This document shows positions 19,608-28,232 of a stretch of DNA of 64,000 nucleotides, piece after piece. The translations under genes and the position numbers were made by a program. The DNA is from Streptomyces genisteinicus (lineage in GTDB: Bacteria; Actinomycetota; Actinomycetes; Streptomycetales; Streptomycetaceae). The notes below the pieces were generated by a model that did not search any database, had not been told where the DNA came from, and saw only the letters and a program-made list of their open reading frames with translations. The DNA lies in contig NZ_CP060825.1 of assembly GCF_014489615.1 (NCBI RefSeq), positions 2,583,501-2,647,500 of the forward strand. The letters run 5' to 3'. The number at the start of each line of letters is the position of its first letter. Position 1 is the stretch's first letter.

Positions 19608-20195
19608 TCAGAACTGGACGTCGGAGCAGGCGTAGAACGCGTTGGCCGTGTCGTGCACGGTCCAGACCGCCAGGATCAGGTGGCGGCCCGACTTCGCCGG
19701 CAGGTTGCCGGAGTGGGACAGGGTGGCCGGCGGCTGCTGACCGCCGTAGGGGATGGTCAGGAACGGCTGCGGGTCCAGGTCGGCCCGGGTGAGCGGGTTG
19801 CTCGGGTTCCAGCCGTTCTTGGTGATGTAGTACTTGAAGTCGGTGGTGCGGTGGCGCGCGGTGAACTGCCAGCGGAACGAGTAGCTCTGGCCCGAGTTCA
19901 CCTTGGTGGTGGGCCAGGCGCCGCCCCGCGGATTGTCCAGCTGGGCGAACTGGCCGTTGCCGCCGGCGCAGATCTGGCCGTTGGCCGGTCCGGCCGCCGG
20001 GAAGCCCTTGGGGCCCTCGACGCTCTGCGGCTCCCACTGGATGTTGCCGCAGTTGGTGACCGTTCCGTTGGCACAGAGCTTCTGGCGGCTGATGGGTGAG
20101 TCGGTGTATCCGTGGCTGCTCGCGCTGCCGGTGGCGAGCAGCGTGGTGCCCGCCACTGCGAGGCCGACGACGGCCGCGCCTATCTTCTTTCGCAT
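19608..20195 (-). CDS. Secreted chitin-type lytic polysaccharide monooxygenase (AA10)
   Basis: A 195-residue exported copper enzyme that oxidatively cleaves crystalline chitin. ATG at 20195 with GGAG upstream; signal peptide MRKKIGAAVVGLAVAG ends before His28 (SS-HGYTDSP), which becomes the N-terminal His of the copper histidine brace; the second His is near 115 (FTARHRTTDF). AFYACSDVQF at the C-terminus carries the axial aromatic residue. There is no separate CBM. Two DasR-like boxes lie upstream, as for the GH18 chitinase. Confidence 0.95.
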   Translation of the reverse strand: MRKKIGAAVVGLAVAGTTLLATGSASSHGYTDSPISRQKLCANGTVTNCGNIQWEPQSVEGPKGFPAAGPANGQICAGGNGQFAQLDNPRGGAWPTTKVNSGQSYSFRWQFTARHRTTDFKYYITKNGWNPSNPLTRADLDPQPFLTIPYGGQQPPATLSHSGNLPAKSGRHLILAVWTVHDTANAFYACSDVQF

Positions 20196-20257
20196 GCTTG
20201 GCTCCAGGGAGGACGTGGGGGTTCCTGATCGTGCTGCACGCGTGCGGTAGTACTGCT

Positions 20258-20314
20258 TCCGGTCTAGACCAAGTTCCAATGTATTGACGGAACTTGAACA
20301 TGTCCAGACCAATC
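20258..20314 (-). promoter_or_regulatory. Two DasR-type (dre) boxes before the LPMO gene
   Basis: On the minus strand TTGGTCTGGACATG (about 20301-20314) and TTGGTCTAGACCGG (about 20259-20272) lie 42 bases apart. The second contains the perfect palindrome GGTCTAGACC. The upstream box overlaps the stop codon of the SPFH gene. Control by DasR is inferred. Confidence 0.8.
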
Positions 20315-21473
20315 ACTGACCCTCTGCGGAACCCGCCCGCCCGGCGGAGAGGGCGATCGTGAGGTCCTTCACCAGTGCTTTGCGCTCGTAGTCGTCCGCG
20401 TCGACGAGCCCCCGCTCGGTCAGCCGGGCGACGGTCTCGTCGACCGTGTCGACGACCGCCGTGAGCACGGAGTCCCGGTGCCGGGCGTCGATGGCCGCGA
20501 CCTTCCTGCGCTGCATCGCGCCGGCCACCTCGGGCGCGTAGTCGACCACCGTCGGCTGGGCCGTGAAGATCTCGATCCCGGCGGGAGCGCACTGGGCCGC
20601 CAGCGTCTTCGTCAGGCGGTCCCCCACGTCACCGGCGTCGCGCAGTGTCGGGACGGCCTCGCCGAAGCCGTCGGCCGGCAGCCGGGAGAACACCCGCGCG
20701 GCCGCCGCCTCCACCTGCTCGGCCAGGTACGTCTCGTGGTTCGCCACGGCCAGCGCGGCCCGCGCGGTGTCCTCCACCCGCCACACGACGAGCACGGTCA
20801 CCCGCAGCGGCGTGCCCTCGGCGTCGTGCACCGGCATCGCCTCGCTCCGCCAGTGCCGCAGCCGGACCTCGATCCGCTGCCGCAGCACGAGCGGGCTGAC
20901 CCAGACGAGACCCGTGCGCCGGACGCTCCCCCGGTAGTCGCCGCAGAGCGTGAGCACCCAGGCGTGGCCGACCCGCCCGAGCCCCAGGCCGCCGAGCCCG
21001 AACAGCGCCAGCAGCACGCCGAGGGCCAGCAGGCACCAGACCCCGATGCCGATGCCCTGGTACGGCGGCGGGGTCACGCCGAGCACCCGGCCCACGATCC
21101 CGGGCACCGCGCCCGACCCCCACAGCAGCGCCCCGACGCCGGCGAGCGAGCAGCCCCCCGCGACGAGCCCCGTCCAGCCGGGCAGCACCGGGCCCGGGCG
21201 TTCGGCGATCCTGGGGTCGACGGGCGGCGCCGGGAGCTCCGGCCCCGCGGCGGGCGACGTGCCGCGGCCGGTGACCCTGGGCTGCTCCCCGGTTCCCTGC
21301 CGCCGGGAGATCACGGCGGGCCGCAGCCCCGTCGGCAGCGCCTGCGGACCGGAGTCGTCCCGGAAGAGGAGGTGGACCGGGATCTCCGTGGTCGTCTCGC
21401 TCGCGATGACCATCTGGCGCCGCGGGGGGTCGGACGGGACGCCGCCCTCCGGCTCCGACGTCGTGGTGTTCAT
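20313..21473 (-). CDS. SPFH/band-7 domain membrane protein
   Basis: A 386-residue protein: disordered cytoplasmic N-terminus (1-90), two membrane spans (about 95-125 and 140-165), then an SPFH domain (about 170-340) with RTGLVWVSPLVLRQRIEVRL and LVVWRVEDTARAALAVAN, and a helical tail rich in Arg/Asp. SPFH proteins form oligomeric scaffolds in membranes. ATG with a GAGG-type site. Its 3' end contains one DasR box of the LPMO promoter. Confidence 0.85.
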   Translation of the reverse strand: MNTTTSEPEGGVPSDPPRRQMVIASETTTEIPVHLLFRDDSGPQALPTGLRPAVISRRQGTGEQPRVTGRGTSPAAGPELPAPPVDPRIAERPGPVLPGWTGLVAGGCSLAGVGALLWGSGAVPGIVGRVLGVTPPPYQGIGIGVWCLLALGVLLALFGLGGLGLGRVGHAWVLTLCGDYRGSVRRTGLVWVSPLVLRQRIEVRLRHWRSEAMPVHDAEGTPLRVTVLVVWRVEDTARAALAVANHETYLAEQVEAAAARVFSRLPADGFGEAVPTLRDAGDVGDRLTKTLAAQCAPAGIEIFTAQPTVVDYAPEVAGAMQRRKVAAIDARHRDSVLTAVVDTVDETVARLTERGLVDADDYERKALVKDLTIALSAGRAGSAEGQ

Positions 21474-21632
21474 GGCACCTCGGCTTTCGTTCGGTTGCTC
21501 GGTGGCTGTCGGGGAGAGGGCCGGCCCGCTCGTGCGGGACCGGCCCTCCCGCCACGGGGTCGGCCGCCCGCCACGGGTGCGGCACGGCCGGTGGCGCGCG
21601 GGCGCCGCGCCTGCGCGCGGCGCCCGGTCGGG

Positions 21633-22907
21633 TCAGCGGGCGGCGAAGAGCCGCCGCCAGGTGTGGGGTCCGGGGTAGCCGTCCGCCTCGGCGCCCCGCC
21701 AGCCCTGCGCCCGCTGGAAGTCCTGGACGTTGCGCCGGTCCGCCTCGCTCCAGCGGGGCGACGGCCCGGTGGCGTAGTGCCTGCCGAAACCGCGCTTGAC
21801 GAGCTGCTGCCCGAGGCGGGTGACGTGCGCGTTGTCCGCCCCCGGACGGAAGTGGCCGGGGCCGGGGAACGCGGGCGGCTGGGCCGTGGAGCCGCCGGTC
21901 ACCGCCGCGGGGATGTCCCGTCCGGTCTTCCCGGTCAGCAGCCGCCAGGTGTGGGGACCGGGCCGGCCGTCCGCCTCGGCGCCCCGCCAGCCCTGGGCGA
22001 GCTGGAACGCCTGGGTGGCACGCCGGTCGGCATCCGTCCAGCGGGGCCCGGGGCCCTCCCGGTAGAAGCGGCGGCCGCCGCGCTCGACGAGCATCTGCCC
22101 GAGCCGGGTGACGTGCGCGTTGTTCGCCCCCGGCCCGAAGGACGCCGCCCCCGGGAAGCCGCCGGACGCGCTCGTGCCGCCCCCGGCCACGGTGCCGAGC
22201 CCCTTGTAGCGGTAGGCGGCGTAGGAGGCGGAGTTGTTCCAGTACGCCATGGGCGTGGACTGCTTGCGGGTGCGCGGCTTCGTCTGCTCGTACGCCACGT
22301 AGTGGGAGCGGGTGTAGTCGGTCCAGCCGCCGAAGATCGTGACGTGGGAGCCCGACGTCGGATCGGCCGGGTTGTGGAAGAGCAGGATGTCGCCGGGCTG
22401 GAGGTCCTCGCGCGCGATCCGGTCCGCGAACTGGGCGAGGGTGCCGGTCCACTCGTTGCCCGGCAGGTCCCATGCCATGGAGACGTAGCCGGAGCAGTCC
22501 TGCCGGTAGCCGTCGCTCCAGTACTTCGTCATGCTGTACGGCACCTTGGCGGCGACCCACGTCTTGGCCCGGTTGATGATCTCCGTCCGGGTGGTGCTGC
22601 GCAGCGGGGCGCCCGCGGCCGGCTTCCCCGCGGGGCCGTGCAGCGGTCCGGTCCTGCCCTGTTCGGTCGGCGGCTCGGGATCCGCGGCGGGGAGCTGCGC
22701 CCGGACGGCGCCGGACGGCGGGGCGACGGCCGTGGCCGCTCCCCCGCCGCCGATCACCGCGCCCGCCGCGGTGACCGCGACGAGGGCGCGGCGGCAGCCG
22801 CGGGCGGAGGGATGGGCTCCGGCGGCCAGCGTGCGGCGCCGGGCCGCGCATCCGGTGCAGTCGCAGTCGCCGTCGGGCTCGTACTCCTCGAAGACCGGCA
22901 GGGCCAT
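21633..22907 (-). CDS. Exported NlpC/P60-like peptidoglycan enzyme with two PG-binding repeats
   Basis: A 424-residue protein; ATG at 22907 with GGGGAGG eight bases upstream. A short Cys-rich cytoplasmic N-terminus (DGDCDCTGC) precedes a membrane segment (about 40-60). A papain-like domain has catalytic Cys in YRQDCSGYVSMAW and His in GSHVTIFGGW. Two copies of a 70-residue peptidoglycan-binding-like repeat follow, each with NAHVTRLGQ, QGWRGAEADG and PGPHTWR. Likely role is cell-wall peptide cleavage. An unusual AT-rich stretch at about 23005-23040 may hold its promoter. Confidence 0.85.
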   Translation of the reverse strand: MALPVFEEYEPDGDCDCTGCAARRRTLAAGAHPSARGCRRALVAVTAAGAVIGGGGAATAVAPPSGAVRAQLPAADPEPPTEQGRTGPLHGPAGKPAAGAPLRSTTRTEIINRAKTWVAAKVPYSMTKYWSDGYRQDCSGYVSMAWDLPGNEWTGTLAQFADRIAREDLQPGDILLFHNPADPTSGSHVTIFGGWTDYTRSHYVAYEQTKPRTRKQSTPMAYWNNSASYAAYRYKGLGTVAGGGTSASGGFPGAASFGPGANNAHVTRLGQMLVERGGRRFYREGPGPRWTDADRRATQAFQLAQGWRGAEADGRPGPHTWRLLTGKTGRDIPAAVTGGSTAQPPAFPGPGHFRPGADNAHVTRLGQQLVKRGFGRHYATGPSPRWSEADRRNVQDFQRAQGWRGAEADGYPGPHTWRRLFAAR

Positions 22908-23126
22908 ACGCGTCGCCTCCCCATTCGCAGTCGGCAAGCCGTTCACGCTCGACAAGATCTTCTGACGGTGTCTCACGAACGCAGTGTCCCCATCGCATGG
23001 ACAAAACGCATTTTGACGGATGAAAAGTTAAATACAACGATCCGACCGGTCCGGGCGCGGCGGCCACGGCCCCGAGAGGTGCGCGGAGCACCCCTCGGGA
23101 TCCGGTAGAGTTCTCCAGGTCAGCAG

Positions 23127-23200
23127 GCGCCGCTAGCTCAGTTGGTTAGAGCAGCTGACTCTTAATCAGCGGGTCCGGGGTTCGAGTCCCTGGCGGCGCA
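23127..23200 (+). tRNA. tRNA-Lys (anticodon CTT), copy 3
   Basis: Identical over 74 bases to copies 1 and 2. The eight bases before it (GTCAGCAG) match those before copy 1. Anticodon CTT; CCA not encoded. Confidence 0.97.
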
Positions 23201-23206
23201 CGCACA

Positions 23207-23244
23207 GAGCGAGGCCCCCTCATTCCGATGAGGGGGCCTCGCTC
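23207..23244 (+). terminator. Terminator of tRNA-Lys copy 3
   Basis: A perfect 17-base stem (23207-23223 with 23228-23244) and a TCCG loop, six bases after the tRNA. Confidence 0.9.
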
Positions 23245-23312
23245 GTCGTGGGGTGGCTCCGGGGGCCGCCGACTGGGGGCGGGGCGGGGCGCGTCGGTCC
23301 GGTCGCGCCGCG

Positions 23313-23996
23313 TCAGCCGGTGCGGGCGCCGGTGCCGGTGAGGTACGCGGAGACCACCACGTTCGCCGTGTAGCTTCCGCTCGCCCGGTCGAACGCACCG
23401 CCGCAGGTGATCAGCCGCAGCTCGGCGCGCCCGGCCTCGCGGGGGCCGTAGACCAGGCGGGCGTCGAAGCGGGCGCGGTCGAAGACCCGCACGTCGTCGA
23501 CGGTGAACACGGTCACGCGGCCGTCCTCGCCCGTCACCTCGATCCGCTCCCCCGGCCGCACGGTGCTCAGGTCGTAGAAGACCGCCGGGCGGGTGTCGGT
23601 GTCGACGTGGCCGACGAACAGCGCCGCCCCCGGCTCCCCCGGCAGCGCCCCCGCGCCGTACCAGCCGACCCGGTCCGCAGCCGTCCAGGACGGCGGGTCG
23701 ACCGCACCGCGCGCGTCGAGGCCGCGCACCACGACGGGTGCGGAGATCCCGAGGGCCGGCACCGCGAGCCGCTGCGGCCGGGACGCGGTCAGCGGCGGAT
23801 GGGCGACGGGCATCGGCACGCCCGGAGGGCGGCCCACGGCCGCCATGTCACCGGTGGTGGGCGCCGACATGCCGGCCGCGCCACCGGGAGCGCCCCCGCC
23901 CCACAGCCAGAGCACGAGCACCAGGAACGCCCAGAGCACGCCGACGACGGCACGGCCCGCGCCGCGTACGGTCACCCCGGTCCGGACGTCGGCCAT
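23313..23996 (-). CDS. Class F sortase
   Basis: A 227-residue sortase with an N-terminal membrane anchor (VVGVLWAFLVLVLWLW, about 17-32) and an extracellular catalytic domain. Catalytic His lies in LFVGHVDTD (near 130) and catalytic Cys in RLITCGGAFD (near 198); the TCGGAFD/SYTANVVV pattern fits the small actinobacterial class F. It follows the 23998 gene after a one-base gap (TGAgATG), so they are coupled and that protein may be a partner or substrate. Confidence 0.9.
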   Translation of the reverse strand: MADVRTGVTVRGAGRAVVGVLWAFLVLVLWLWGGGAPGGAAGMSAPTTGDMAAVGRPPGVPMPVAHPPLTASRPQRLAVPALGISAPVVVRGLDARGAVDPPSWTAADRVGWYGAGALPGEPGAALFVGHVDTDTRPAVFYDLSTVRPGERIEVTGEDGRVTVFTVDDVRVFDRARFDARLVYGPREAGRAELRLITCGGAFDRASGSYTANVVVSAYLTGTGARTG

Positions 23997-23997
23997 C

Positions 23998-24579
23998 TCA
24001 GTCGGACCTCGTCCTGCCGCGGCGGCGGGCTCCGCGGACGGCGAAGACCACCGCCGCGACACCGGCGAGCACCAGCCCGGCCACGGCCTGGCGCGCGCTC
24101 GGGCCCGCGTCCTCGGGGTCCACGGCCGCGACCGGGGCGGCGATGGCGACGGCTCCGCCACCGCCCGCGCGCACCGGCGCGACCGGCGAGGCGTGCGCCC
24201 GGACCGCCGGTTCGGCGGCGACGGGGCGCACGTTCCCCGGACGGACGGTCAGCTCCGCGGTGGCCGCGGGGCGTCCGTCACAGCTCAGGCGGACGGTGAA
24301 GACGCCGGGCCGGGCATCCGGCCTGACGTGCGCCGTACCGGCCGCGCCCGCCGCCCGGGGCGCGAGGCGGACGTCCGCGGCGAAGGCGTCCGACCGGGCG
24401 ACGGCCGTGCCGCCGGGGCAGCCGTCCGCGGCGATCCGGACGTCGTCGCCCGCGGCGGCCGCGGAGGGCGTCAGCCGGACCGCCCCGCCGCCGTCGTCGG
24501 CGGCGGCGCCCGCGGCGGGCCCCAGCACGAGTACGGCGACCAGCCCTGCGGTACGCAGAGCGAGGGACCTTGCACACAT
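23998..24579 (-). CDS. Exported, membrane-anchored surface protein coupled to sortase
   Basis: A 193-residue protein with AGGAGG six bases before the ATG. Signal peptide about 1-28 (LVAVLVLGPAAGAAADDG), one beta-rich domain of about 75 residues with two Cys (DGCPGG and LSCDGRP), an Ala/Val-rich stalk, and a C-terminal membrane span (AVAGLVLAGVAAVVFAV) followed by RGARRRGRTRSD. This is a sorting-signal layout without a clear LPxTG motif. Function unknown; tie to the sortase is from coupling. Confidence 0.8.
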   Translation of the reverse strand: MCARSLALRTAGLVAVLVLGPAAGAAADDGGGAVRLTPSAAAAGDDVRIAADGCPGGTAVARSDAFAADVRLAPRAAGAAGTAHVRPDARPGVFTVRLSCDGRPAATAELTVRPGNVRPVAAEPAVRAHASPVAPVRAGGGGAVAIAAPVAAVDPEDAGPSARQAVAGLVLAGVAAVVFAVRGARRRGRTRSD

Positions 24580-24721
24580 CGTGAACCTCCTGTTACCGAG
24601 GTTCACGCGTCCGGGCCGTTTCCGCATCCGCAGCACCGGTGCGCCGCGCCGGCCTGCGGGAACACCCGGCCGCGCGCCGGCCCGGCGCCCCGCGCGGTCG
24701 TACCACGTGGTCGTGCCGGGC

Positions 24722-24773
24722 AGGGCCGGGCCGGGTGCGGGGCCGGGTGCCGGACCCGGACCGGGTGCGGGTC
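24722..24773. repeat. GC-rich imperfect repeats
   Basis: Repeated GGGCCGGGTGC-like units with inverted CCGGACCC segments lie directly after the HAD gene stop and may form its terminator. A separate 10-base palindrome ACCACGTGGT lies at 24702-24711. Confidence 0.4.
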
Positions 24774-24774
24774 C

Positions 24775-25554
24775 TCAGATGCGGTCGACGAGGTCCGCGA
24801 TCGAATCCACGACCTTCGACGGCCGGAAGGGGTAGCGGTCGACCTGCGCGGGTGTCGTGGAGCCGGTCAGCACCAGGAAGGTCTGCATCCCGGCCTCCAG
24901 TCCCGCGAGGACGTCCGTGTCCATCCGGTCGCCGATCATGGCGCTGGTCTCGGAGTGGGCGCCGATGGTGTTCAGGCCGGTCCGCATCATCAGCGGGTTG
25001 GGCTTGCCCGCGAAGTACGGGTCCTTGCCCGTCGCCTTGGTGATCAGGGCGGCCACCGAACCGGTCGCCGGCAGCGGGCCCTCGGTGGAGGGGCCGGTGT
25101 TGTCGGGGTTGGTGCAGATGAACCGGGCGCCGTCGTTGATCAGCCGGATCGCCTTGGTCAGCGACTCGAAGCTGTAGGTGCGGGTCTCACCGAGGACGAC
25201 GTAGTCCGGCTCGTGGTCGGTGAGCACGTAACCGATGTCGTGCAGCGCCGTCGTCAGACCCGCCTCGCCGATGACGTACGCCGTGCCCCCGGGGCGCTGG
25301 TCGTCGAGGAACTGGGCGGTGGCCAGCGCGGAGGTCCAGATGTTCTCCACCGGGACGTCCAGGCCCATCCGCCGCAGGCGGGCGTGCAGGTCGCGGGCGG
25401 TGTAGATGGAGTTGTTCGTCAGGACGAGGAACGGTTTGCCGGTCTCCCGCAGCTTCCTGATGAAGGCGTCCGCGCCGGGGATCGGTACGCCCTCGTGGAT
25501 GAGGACGCCGTCCATGTCGGTCAGCCAGGATTCGATCGGCTTGCGCTCTGCCAT
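24775..25554 (-). CDS. HAD-IIA (NagD-like) phosphatase
   Basis: A 259-residue cytoplasmic phosphatase. Motif I LTDMDGVLIHEG carries the nucleophile and acid Asp; LVLTNNS is motif II; GKPNPLMM supplies the motif III Lys; GDRMDTDVLAG is motif IV. The cap insert between motifs II and III fits subclass IIA (NagD, 4-nitrophenylphosphatase). Natural substrate unknown, likely a sugar or nucleotide phosphate. GGAG lies about 12 bases before the ATG. Confidence 0.92.
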   Translation of the reverse strand: MAERKPIESWLTDMDGVLIHEGVPIPGADAFIRKLRETGKPFLVLTNNSIYTARDLHARLRRMGLDVPVENIWTSALATAQFLDDQRPGGTAYVIGEAGLTTALHDIGYVLTDHEPDYVVLGETRTYSFESLTKAIRLINDGARFICTNPDNTGPSTEGPLPATGSVAALITKATGKDPYFAGKPNPLMMRTGLNTIGAHSETSAMIGDRMDTDVLAGLEAGMQTFLVLTGSTTPAQVDRYPFRPSKVVDSIADLVDRI

Positions 25555-25753
25555 TGGGGCGGACTCCTGCCGTGCATGTGTGCGTGCGTGCTGGGGCGCC
25601 GCGACTGCGCTGTGGCGACGGCCCCAGCGTAGTCAGGAAGTACCGATCCCGACCCCGTCGTTCACCTGCTGATCCACTGCCCCGGCGGGGCCCGGTCACG
25701 CGCGGTCCGGCGGCCCGGGACCTCGGTCCGTCCGCCGCGGACCGGGGGCCCGC

Positions 25754-26686
25754 TCAGCGGCGGCGGAGGCGGGAGCGGCGGACGAGGAGGACGGCGATGC
25801 CGGCGCCCGCCGCGACGACGGAGGCGGCGGAGGCGATGCGGACCGCGGTCCCGGCGCCGGTGGAGGCGAGCTGGTCGGGCTCGTACGGCAGCGGGGACGC
25901 CGGCCGCCGCGAGGCGCCCGGGGACTCGGTGGTGCCGGGCGCCGTCGCCGTGCCGGACGGCTCGGCGGCCCCGGTCGGCCGGGCGGGACCGTCCGTCTCG
26001 CGGGGCTCCGGCGACGGCGCGCCGGTCACCCTGAGGTGCCAGTCGCCGGACTCACCGACCCAGTCCCCGTCGTCGCCCTTGCGCTGGACGACGGCGGTGC
26101 TGACCGTGACGTCGCCCGGCGCGGTGCCCGCGGCGAACGACAGCCGGGCCTGGACGGTGACCGTGCGGCCGGCCGGGACGACGAAGCCCTGGAACCCGTC
26201 GTCGACCGCACCGACCAGCTCGTCCTCGCCGGTCCTCTCCAGCCCGACCGGGCGCCACCGCCCCGCGTCCGCGTCGTGGAACTCGACGGCGACCCGGGCG
26301 GCGTCGAGCGTCCCGTCCCGGTCGGTGAGCACGACGACCGGGTGGATGTGGTGGCACAGCTCCGGGGTGCCGTTGGTGAGGTCGAGCCGCCAGCCCTGGA
26401 AGCCCGATCCGGGGCGCACGGTCGCGGGCCCGCCGTGGATGCGGGTCCGGATGGGGAACTCGGGGTCCGACTCCTTGCCGCAGGTCGGCTGCTGGTCCGC
26501 CGGCCGGGACACCCCCCGGTCGCCGGAGCCCTGGCGGTCCACCGGCCGGTCGTCGTCGGCGGCGGTGGCGGGGAGCGTCAGCATCCCCGCCGTCACCATC
26601 GCGGTCATCGTCGCGGTCGTCATCGCGGTCGTCATCGTGGTGGTCGCCGTGCCGGCGGTGCGGGCGAGGGCGTTGCGCAGTCGCAT
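25754..26686 (-). CDS. Cell-wall protein with LAxTG sorting signal
   Basis: A 310-residue exported protein. The N-terminal signal is unusually rich in Met and Thr (TTTMTTAMTTATMTAMV), encoded by short DNA repeats. One long beta-rich domain (about 60-215) contains CHHIHPVVVLTDRDG; a Pro/Thr/Ser-rich wall-spanning region (about 220-270) follows. The end has LASTGAG, a membrane span (VRIASAASVVAAGAGIAVLLV) and a basic tail: a complete LAxTG signal of the kind used by class E sortases. Function unknown. AAAGG upstream of the ATG is the likely ribosome site. Confidence 0.82.
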   Translation of the reverse strand: MRLRNALARTAGTATTTMTTAMTTATMTAMVTAGMLTLPATAADDDRPVDRQGSGDRGVSRPADQQPTCGKESDPEFPIRTRIHGGPATVRPGSGFQGWRLDLTNGTPELCHHIHPVVVLTDRDGTLDAARVAVEFHDADAGRWRPVGLERTGEDELVGAVDDGFQGFVVPAGRTVTVQARLSFAAGTAPGDVTVSTAVVQRKGDDGDWVGESGDWHLRVTGAPSPEPRETDGPARPTGAAEPSGTATAPGTTESPGASRRPASPLPYEPDQLASTGAGTAVRIASAASVVAAGAGIAVLLVRRSRLRRR

Positions 26687-26828
26687 GGGTGGCCTTTGCT
26701 TGCTCTCGTGCTGCCGGGCCACCCGGACCGTGGCCCCCGGGACCCTGCCATGCTTGCCCCGCCGGGCCGCCGGCGGCCGGTGCGGTACCGCCGAACAGCG
26801 GCTCGACGACGCTCCTCCCGGCGTATTT

Positions 26829-28202
26829 TCACCCTGCCGGGTCGGCGGCGGGCGCTGCCGGGGCCCGGCCGAACACCGGCGCGAGCACCAGTTGCGCCGC
26901 CCCCTCGGCGACCGTGTGCGCACCCGGCACGGACGTCACCAGCACCGGCCCGCGGCGCGCGACCACCTCGGCGGCCCCGCGCACGAACTCCTCCCCGGCC
27001 GCCTCCACGACCCGCCCACCGAGCATCACCCGGTCGATGTCCAGGAGGGCGACGAGGTTCCCGGCGGCCGTGCCCAGCACCCGGGCCGCCTCGGCGGTGT
27101 CGCCCCGGGCGACGGCCGCGAGGCACAGCGCCTCGACGCAGCCGCGCTCGCCGCAGTCGCAGACCGGGCCGTCGAGCCGCAGCACCTGGTGGCCGAACTC
27201 CCCCGCCCCGGTGCGCGCGCCCCGGTGCAGCGCGCCGCCGAGCACCAGCCCGGCGCCGAGCCCGGTGCCGAGGTGGAGGTAGGCGAACGACTCGCCGGAG
27301 CCGCGCAGGGCGAGGCCGAGGGCGGCGGCGTTGGTGTCCTTGTCGAGCACGACGGGCAGCCCGAGGCGGTCGGCGAGGGTGTCCCGCAGCGGGTAGCCGT
27401 CCCAGTGCGGGTGCCCGGTGACCCGCTGCGGGACGCCGCGCGCGTGGTCCAGCGGCCCGGGCATCGCGACCCCGACCCCGAGCACCCTCGGCCACGGGCG
27501 CGGGCCGGGGGCGGAGGTGGCGGCGGCGGACCCGGGAGTTCCGGGGGCTGCGGACCCGGGGGCGGACTCCGCGCCGGGGCGGGCGGATGCCGCCCCCGCG
27601 TCCGCCGCGCGCCCGGCCGGGCCGGCCGGTTCCGGCTCCGGCCCGCCGGACGGCCGGGTCCCCGGGGCGCCGTCGTCCTCCGGCGGCCCCGCCCCGTGCG
27701 GAACCGCACGGGCGAGAAGCGCCTCGACCCGGGCGGCGGCCGCCGCCACGACCTCCTCGGCCGGGGCGCCGAGGTCGAGGGGCGCCCGGTGCGCGGCGAC
27801 TCGGGTGCCGGCCAGGTCCAGGAGGACGGCCGTCAGCTCGTCGCGGTCCAGGTGGAGCCCCACCGCGTACCCGGCCGAGGGGACCAGCCGCAGCACGGTG
27901 CGCGGCTTGCCGCCGGTGGAGGCGCGCCGTCCCGCCTCGGCGGCCATGCCCTCGGCCCGCAGCCGGCCCACGATCTTGCTGACGGCCTGCGGGGTCAGCC
28001 CCGTGCCCTCGGCCAGCTCGATGCGGCTGATGCCGGCCGCTCCCGCACCGCGCAGCAGGTCCAGCACGAGCGCCGCGTTGTGGCTGCGCAGCGCGGGCAG
28101 GTTGACCCCGCCCGCCGGTGCCGCGCGCCGGTCGCCCGGGGGGACGTCGGGGCTGCGGGGGGTGCGGGGGGTGCGGGGGACATGCGGCTCGGGACGCGTC
28201 AC
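26829..28202 (-). CDS. ROK-family transcriptional regulator
   Basis: A 457-residue ROK regulator. Winged helix at about 40-95 (SRIELAEGTGLTPQAVSKIV), then the sugar-kinase-like ROK domain with GVGVAMPGPLD, DTNAAALG, the zinc motif CDCGERGCVEAL and a later LGGRVVEAAG. A Pro/Ala/Gly-rich insert of about 60 residues (about 175-235) interrupts the ROK domain and is not typical. The GTG at 28202 has GGGAGG directly adjacent, so leaderless or alternative starts (ATG 28259) remain possible. It diverges from the Gfo/Idh oxidoreductase, its likely target. Confidence 0.85.
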   Translation of the reverse strand: MTRPEPHVPRTPRTPRSPDVPPGDRRAAPAGGVNLPALRSHNAALVLDLLRGAGAAGISRIELAEGTGLTPQAVSKIVGRLRAEGMAAEAGRRASTGGKPRTVLRLVPSAGYAVGLHLDRDELTAVLLDLAGTRVAAHRAPLDLGAPAEEVVAAAAARVEALLARAVPHGAGPPEDDGAPGTRPSGGPEPEPAGPAGRAADAGAASARPGAESAPGSAAPGTPGSAAATSAPGPRPWPRVLGVGVAMPGPLDHARGVPQRVTGHPHWDGYPLRDTLADRLGLPVVLDKDTNAAALGLALRGSGESFAYLHLGTGLGAGLVLGGALHRGARTGAGEFGHQVLRLDGPVCDCGERGCVEALCLAAVARGDTAEAARVLGTAAGNLVALLDIDRVMLGGRVVEAAGEEFVRGAAEVVARRGPVLVTSVPGAHTVAEGAAQLVLAPVFGRAPAAPAADPAG

Positions 28203-28232
28203 CCTCCCATTGTCCGCCCCGCTTGCACTTTG

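Noticed and set aside
22908..23126. Cyclic-di-AMP (ydaO) riboswitch before the NlpC/P60-like gene
   Set aside because: Such switches precede many Streptomyces wall hydrolases, but the leader shows none of the conserved ydaO core.
24702..24711. ACCACGTGGT palindrome as an operator
   Set aside because: A single 10-base palindrome 120 bases from the nearest start is weak evidence at this GC content.
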